Assembly (NCBI GenBank): GCA_014804645.1
Contig: JAAUZI010000018.1
Span: forward strand, 2,171-66,170
Origin: Lachnospiraceae bacterium
GTDB taxonomy: Bacteria; Bacillota; Clostridia; Lachnospirales; Lachnospiraceae
Length of the DNA stretch: 64,000 nucleotides
Direction of reading: 5' to 3'
Shown here: positions 60,737 through 64,000 of the stretch, in pieces
How positions within the stretch are numbered: the first letter of the stretch is position 1
Layout of the letters: every line of letters starts with the position of its first letter
The notes under the pieces: generated by a model
What the model was told of the DNA's origin: nothing
The model's input: the letters and a program-made list of their open reading frames with translations, nothing else
Databases searched by the model: none
Made by a program: the position numbers and the translations under genes

Positions 60737-62044
60737 ATGAGCAAAAAAACATATGCGGAGAGAAATTTAAAGTTTGAGACATTGCAGCTCCATGTGGGAC
60801 AGGAGCAGCCCGATCCGGTGACAGACGCCAGAGCGGTTCCGATCTACCAGACCTCCTCCTATGTGTTCCGCAACAGCGACCATGCTGCGGCGAGATTCAA
60901 TCTCAGCGACGCAGGCAATATTTACGGCAGACTGACCAATCCCACAGAGGATGTGTTTGAGAAAAGGATAGCGGCTCTGGAGGGCGGCGTGGCGGCCCTG
61001 GCGGTTGGCTCCGGCGCGGCGGCGATTGCATATACTTTCCAGAATCTGGCTCATGCGGGGGACCATATCGTGGCGGCCAAGAATATCTATGGCGGTACAT
61101 ACAATCTGCTGGCCCACACTCTGACGGAGTACGGCATCAGCACCACCTTTGTGGACCCGTTCAACTATGAGGAGGTGGAGGCCGCCATTCAGGACAACAC
61201 CAAGGTATTGTTTATCGAGACCCTGGGCAATCCCAACTCCGATGTGGTGGATATCGAGAAACTGGCGGGCATCGCCCATGCGCACAAGATACCACTGGCT
61301 ATAGATAATACATTTGCAACTCCCTATCTGGTACGGCCCATAGAGTACGGCGCGGACATCGTGGTGCATTCCGCCACCAAATTCATCGGCGGCCATGGCA
61401 CCACCATCGGCGGTGTGATTGTGGACAGCGGAAAATTTGACTGGGAGGCCAGCGGCAAGTTTCCCTCTCTGACCGAGCCTAACCCCAGCTATCACGGCGT
61501 CAGCTTTACCAAGGCCGTGGGCCCGGCTGCCTTCGTGACCAAGATTCGCGCTATTCTGCTGCGGGACACCGGGGCTACCCTGTCGCCCTTCCATGCCTTT
61601 ATCTTCCTACAGGGGCTGGAGACATTGTCCCTCAGGGTGGAGCGCCATGTGGAGAATGCGCTGAAGGTGGTGCAGTATCTGGCAAAACATCCCCAGGTGG
61701 AGAAGGTGCATCATCCCTCCGTGTCAGACGATCCCGAGCAGCAGGCGCTGTATCAGAAGTATTTCCCCAATGGGGGCGGTTCCATCTTCACCTTTGAAAT
61801 CAAGGGCGATGCCCGGAAGGCCAAGGATTTTATCGACAATCTGGAGCTGTTCTCCCTGCTGGCCAACGTGGCGGATGTAAAGAGTCTGGTGATTCATCCT
61901 GCCTCCACCACGCACTCCCAGTTGAATGAGGAAGAGCTGGCAGACCAGGGAATCAAGCCCAACACGATCCGTCTGTCCATCGGTACGGAGCATGTTGAGG
62001 ATATTATTGAGGACTTGGAGGAGGCGTTCAAGGCAGTGCAGTAG
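60737..62044 (+). CDS. metY: O-acetylhomoserine sulfhydrylase / aminocarboxypropyltransferase
   Basis: PLP enzyme that makes homocysteine (or cysteine) from O-acetylhomoserine and sulfide. The 435 residues contain AVPIYQTSSYVF, IYGRLTNPTEDVFEKRIAAL, PLAIDNTFATPYLVRPI and the Schiff-base lysine in HSATKFIGGHGT, plus the characteristic FFGP-like insert TKAVGPAAFVTKIRAILLRD. GTGAGGA lies before ATG 60737. It receives O-acetylhomoserine from the hom branch. Closed by a strong terminator. Confidence 0.95.
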   Translation: MSKKTYAERNLKFETLQLHVGQEQPDPVTDARAVPIYQTSSYVFRNSDHAAARFNLSDAGNIYGRLTNPTEDVFEKRIAALEGGVAALAVGSGAAAIAYTFQNLAHAGDHIVAAKNIYGGTYNLLAHTLTEYGISTTFVDPFNYEEVEAAIQDNTKVLFIETLGNPNSDVVDIEKLAGIAHAHKIPLAIDNTFATPYLVRPIEYGADIVVHSATKFIGGHGTTIGGVIVDSGKFDWEASGKFPSLTEPNPSYHGVSFTKAVGPAAFVTKIRAILLRDTGATLSPFHAFIFLQGLETLSLRVERHVENALKVVQYLAKHPQVEKVHHPSVSDDPEQQALYQKYFPNGGGSIFTFEIKGDARKAKDFIDNLELFSLLANVADVKSLVIHPASTTHSQLNEEELADQGIKPNTIRLSIGTEHVEDIIEDLEEAFKAVQ

Positions 62045-62070
62045 GCAGCGCCTGTAAATGGAAAGACAGA

Positions 62071-62120
62071 TAAGCTGTCGGTGTTCTCTTTTATAAGAGG
62101 AATCATCGGCAGCTTTTTTA
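62071..62120 (+). terminator. metY terminator
   Basis: AAGCTGTCG (62072-62080) pairs with CGGCAGCTT (62107-62115) with an inner TTCTCTTTTATAAGAGGAA hairpin and a T6 tail. Confidence 0.9.
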
Positions 62121-62243
62121 TTGCCAGAACAAATCGGTAATATATACGCAAATTCGATTACCGGATGTGTTGACTATGCTCTGGATATGGGATATTGTAT
62201 AAATGTCAGTATTGATAAAAAGAAATGAAACGAGGTGACAAGA

Positions 62244-63086
62244 ATGGACGTCATAAAATTGCCGAAAAAATTTCGAGAAACCTGTTACGCAATCATGGAT
62301 GGCCACGATGAGATGTTGGAGACATTGGAGTCATTCTCCAAATATCCCCATCAGATCACAGCGGTGAAAGCGGAAGTCGCCTATTACAATATGGATTATG
62401 AGAATGCGCTGAAATATGACCTCGAGATTCTGCCCTTTTTCGATGAATGGTACTATTCCAATGTGGCAGACGAACATATGGCAGCAATGAGCTTTGCCGC
62501 CATTAAGCTCCAGCAGGAAAAACGGGTTATAGAAACCTTTACTCTGGAGCAGGAGCGAATCCGTTCCGAGGGCGGCGGACGGCCACGCAGCAATTACTGT
62601 GAAATCATGAAATCCTATTTGCAGAAGGGGGCGTTGCCCTTTTCGGATAGAGATGAAATGCATTACCATGACCCGGCAGATGGAAAAGCTACGGAGGAAC
62701 TGTGCCAAGAACTCAAAACAACAGCCAAAAAGATAGATTTTGATTCTGTGGATGGCCTAACGAAACTGTTTCACGCCTGTTGCAGATCTGGATTTGCGAA
62801 GGAGGCTATCAAGGTCTATGAGCAGATTTCAAATGAACCTCTTTCGGAATTAGTTTATGAGAATGCGATTGTCCGCTATCTCTATCTCGGGGAAAAAGAG
62901 AAAGCCATTCAGACAATGGAGCGCATGGCAACAGCAAGACTTTGGTCTGTTGCTGCGCCTACCCAGGTGCGTCCCATGAGATTCTTCAAACTTCCGTTTT
63001 TGCACGATTTTCTTGACGACGAGGAAGTGCTGAAACGGATTCGGGATGCCGCTTATATAGACAACGGAACGGTGATTCGAAAATAA
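62244..63086 (+). CDS. Hypothetical helical-repeat protein
   Basis: A 280-residue cytoplasmic protein not recognised by family. Its alternation of short helices (EMLETLESFSKYPHQITAVK; NALKYDLEILPFFDEWYY; FAKEAIKVYEQIS; KEKAIQTMERMATA) suggests tetratricopeptide-like repeats. GAGGTGA six bases upstream fixes ATG 62244. No operon partners; the tRNA-Ala promoter follows. Confidence 0.65.
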   Translation: MDVIKLPKKFRETCYAIMDGHDEMLETLESFSKYPHQITAVKAEVAYYNMDYENALKYDLEILPFFDEWYYSNVADEHMAAMSFAAIKLQQEKRVIETFTLEQERIRSEGGGRPRSNYCEIMKSYLQKGALPFSDRDEMHYHDPADGKATEELCQELKTTAKKIDFDSVDGLTKLFHACCRSGFAKEAIKVYEQISNEPLSELVYENAIVRYLYLGEKEKAIQTMERMATARLWSVAAPTQVRPMRFFKLPFLHDFLDDEEVLKRIRDAAYIDNGTVIRK

Positions 63087-63190
63087 ATGAGAGGGGCAAA
63101 AATTATGCTTATGGAGGAACGGCACAGAGAGAGTTGGATATTGCCCCGTTTTTTGTTTGAAAAATTTTTGGAAAAATTCAAAAAATTTGT

Positions 63191-63218
63191 TTGCTTTTTT
63201 GGCGAGCTGTGTTATACT
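63191..63218 (+). promoter_or_regulatory. Promoter of tRNA-Ala
   Basis: TTGCTT (63191-63196), 16-base spacer, TATACT (63213-63218), nine bases before the tRNA. Confidence 0.6.
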
Positions 63219-63226
63219 AGCCCTAT

Positions 63227-63299
63227 GGGGCATTAGCGCAGCTGGGAGCGCGTCACACTGGCAGTGTGAAGGCCACGGGTTCGAGTCCCGTATGCTCCA
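63227..63299 (+). tRNA. tRNA-Ala(GGC)
   Basis: Acceptor GGGGCAT/ATGCTCC, D arm GCGC...GCGC, anticodon stem TCACA/TGTGA with loop CTGGCAG (anticodon GGC), T arm ACGGG/CCCGT with TTCGAGT. Discriminator A; CCA not encoded. Confidence 0.95.
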
Positions 63300-63318
63300 C
63301 GAAGAGAAAAGCGTTGAT

Positions 63319-63366
63319 AATGGCGGATTACCTTGTAAAGCAAGTGAAAATCCGTCATTTCTATTT
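63319..63366 (+). terminator. Terminator after tRNA-Ala
   Basis: AATGGCGGATT (63319-63329) pairs with AATCCGTCATT (63349-63359) around a CTTG/CAAG inner stem; T-rich tail TTCTATTTT. Confidence 0.75.
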
Positions 63367-63450
63367 TGAACATAGAAGTATAACTATGTATTGCCGACAG
63401 TAACCACATTTAGAGTGGCTAAGACTGTATGATGAAACGGAGAAATCAAG

Positions 63451-64000
63451 ATGAACAGGCCAGGGACAAAAAACATAAAGAAGAACAGAATCTATCACAT
63501 TACATATGCTGTTGTAGCCGCCTTTTTATTAGCCATGATTATGTGGGCGGCACTGAAAAACCGAGGGCAGTCGCCGGCAGAGTTACTTTCTGAGGGAAAT
63601 ATTGCCTTTGATGAGGGCTGGTATTTGGCGGATGGCAGCGCGGCGGACACAAAGCATTTGAACAAGATTCCTTCCGTCGAGCCTTACCTGGAACAGAGTA
63701 TATATCACAACCTGCCGGATGACCTGGGGGAGGGACTCTTCCTGTGTTTCCGTACAAAAAATATTGACTATCAGGTGTATGTGGATGGAGAGCTGCGCTA
63801 TGAGCCAAGGATTCGGGAGAGCAGCGTCTATAACAAATCCTCCGGCACAAGGTGGAGCTATGTCCCACTTTACAGCAGCGATGCAGGCAAAATCGTGGAG
63901 CTGCGTTTTCATACCGTGTATGAGGGCAGCCGGGCATGCGTAGACCACCTCGTTTTGGGAAACGCAGCCGGGGAGATCGTCGGCGTCTTTACCGGCAAGG
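63451..64000 (+). CDS. Membrane sensor protein, N-terminal part (3' end outside window)
   Basis: ATG 63451 opens a frame that runs off the end: MNRPGTKNIKKNRIYHITYA, one membrane helix (VVAAFLLAMIMWAALK), then an extracytoplasmic beta-rich sensor (NIAFDEGWYLADGS; YQVYVDGELRYEPRI; RWSYVPLYSSDAGK). This layout is usual for Lachnospiraceae diguanylate cyclases or histidine kinases with a 7TM-DISM-like or galactose-binding sensor; the signalling domain itself lies beyond 64000, so the output is undetermined. Confidence 0.6.
   Translation, partial: MNRPGTKNIKKNRIYHITYAVVAAFLLAMIMWAALKNRGQSPAELLSEGNIAFDEGWYLADGSAADTKHLNKIPSVEPYLEQSIYHNLPDDLGEGLFLCFRTKNIDYQVYVDGELRYEPRIRESSVYNKSSGTRWSYVPLYSSDAGKIVELRFHTVYEGSRACVDHLVLGNAAGEIVGVFTGK

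Overview
The window looks like a chromosomal segment of a Clostridia bacterium, most likely a Lachnospiraceae member. This rests on gene content and style (near 50% GC core genes, strong GGAGG ribosome sites, comEA/comEC, GerMN lipoprotein, class III aspartokinase, CD3324-family and Rpn-type proteins), not on a database search.

Layout. 1-13741 is mainly core: the end of a flavodiiron protein, an internally deleted Rpn-type gene, argB-argD, a solute-binding-type exported protein, a YdcZ-type DMT protein, comEA, a PhoB-type two-component pair, a GerMN lipoprotein, comEC, a DUF434 protein and a YfcE-like phosphoesterase. 13742-43345 is a more AT-rich accessory stretch lying between comEC and holA, which are usually close neighbours in Firmicutes. 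It carries a CD3324-family regulator with a structured leader, two tandem pairs of ABC exporters (one beside an AraC regulator), a RloA/RloB-type putative defence pair, an ECF sigma factor with a large C-terminal domain, a RelE/ParE-YefM toxin-antitoxin pair, a possible GNAT-based toxin-antitoxin pair, a DfrF-like dihydrofolate reductase, a MATE exporter, two VanZ proteins, several acetyltransferases and other single-gene cassettes. Many of these families are linked to drug or stress tolerance.

From 43419 the core resumes: holA, a membrane-anchored toxin-like protein, a GH43 enzyme, a fused SfsA-MutY repair protein, a family 2 glycosyltransferase, a PAP2 phosphatase, a lipid kinase, glyA, a DUF3829 lipoprotein, an ACT protein with hom and lysC, a GH3 enzyme, tRNA-Gly(GCC), metY, tRNA-Ala(GGC) and the start of a membrane sensor protein. 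glyA, hom, lysC and metY together cover one-carbon, aspartate-family and methionine metabolism.

The most interesting signals not explained by ordinary genes are: (i) a recurrent intergenic stem-loop element at about 5991, 46332, 53693 and 58372, which in three cases runs straight into the ribosome site of a gene for an exported or membrane protein; (ii) a 160-nt transcription unit at 58146-58337 with near-consensus promoter, terminator and only micro-ORFs; (iii) an array of hairpins and an exact 25-nt repeat at 5202-5434; (iv) a leader with a 26-codon ORF and mutually exclusive pairings ahead of the CD3324-family gene; (v) three GAAA-tetraloop mini-hairpins in front of the glyA promoter. Two genes (1062-1475 and 32820-33428) appear to be in-frame internal deletions of larger enzymes.
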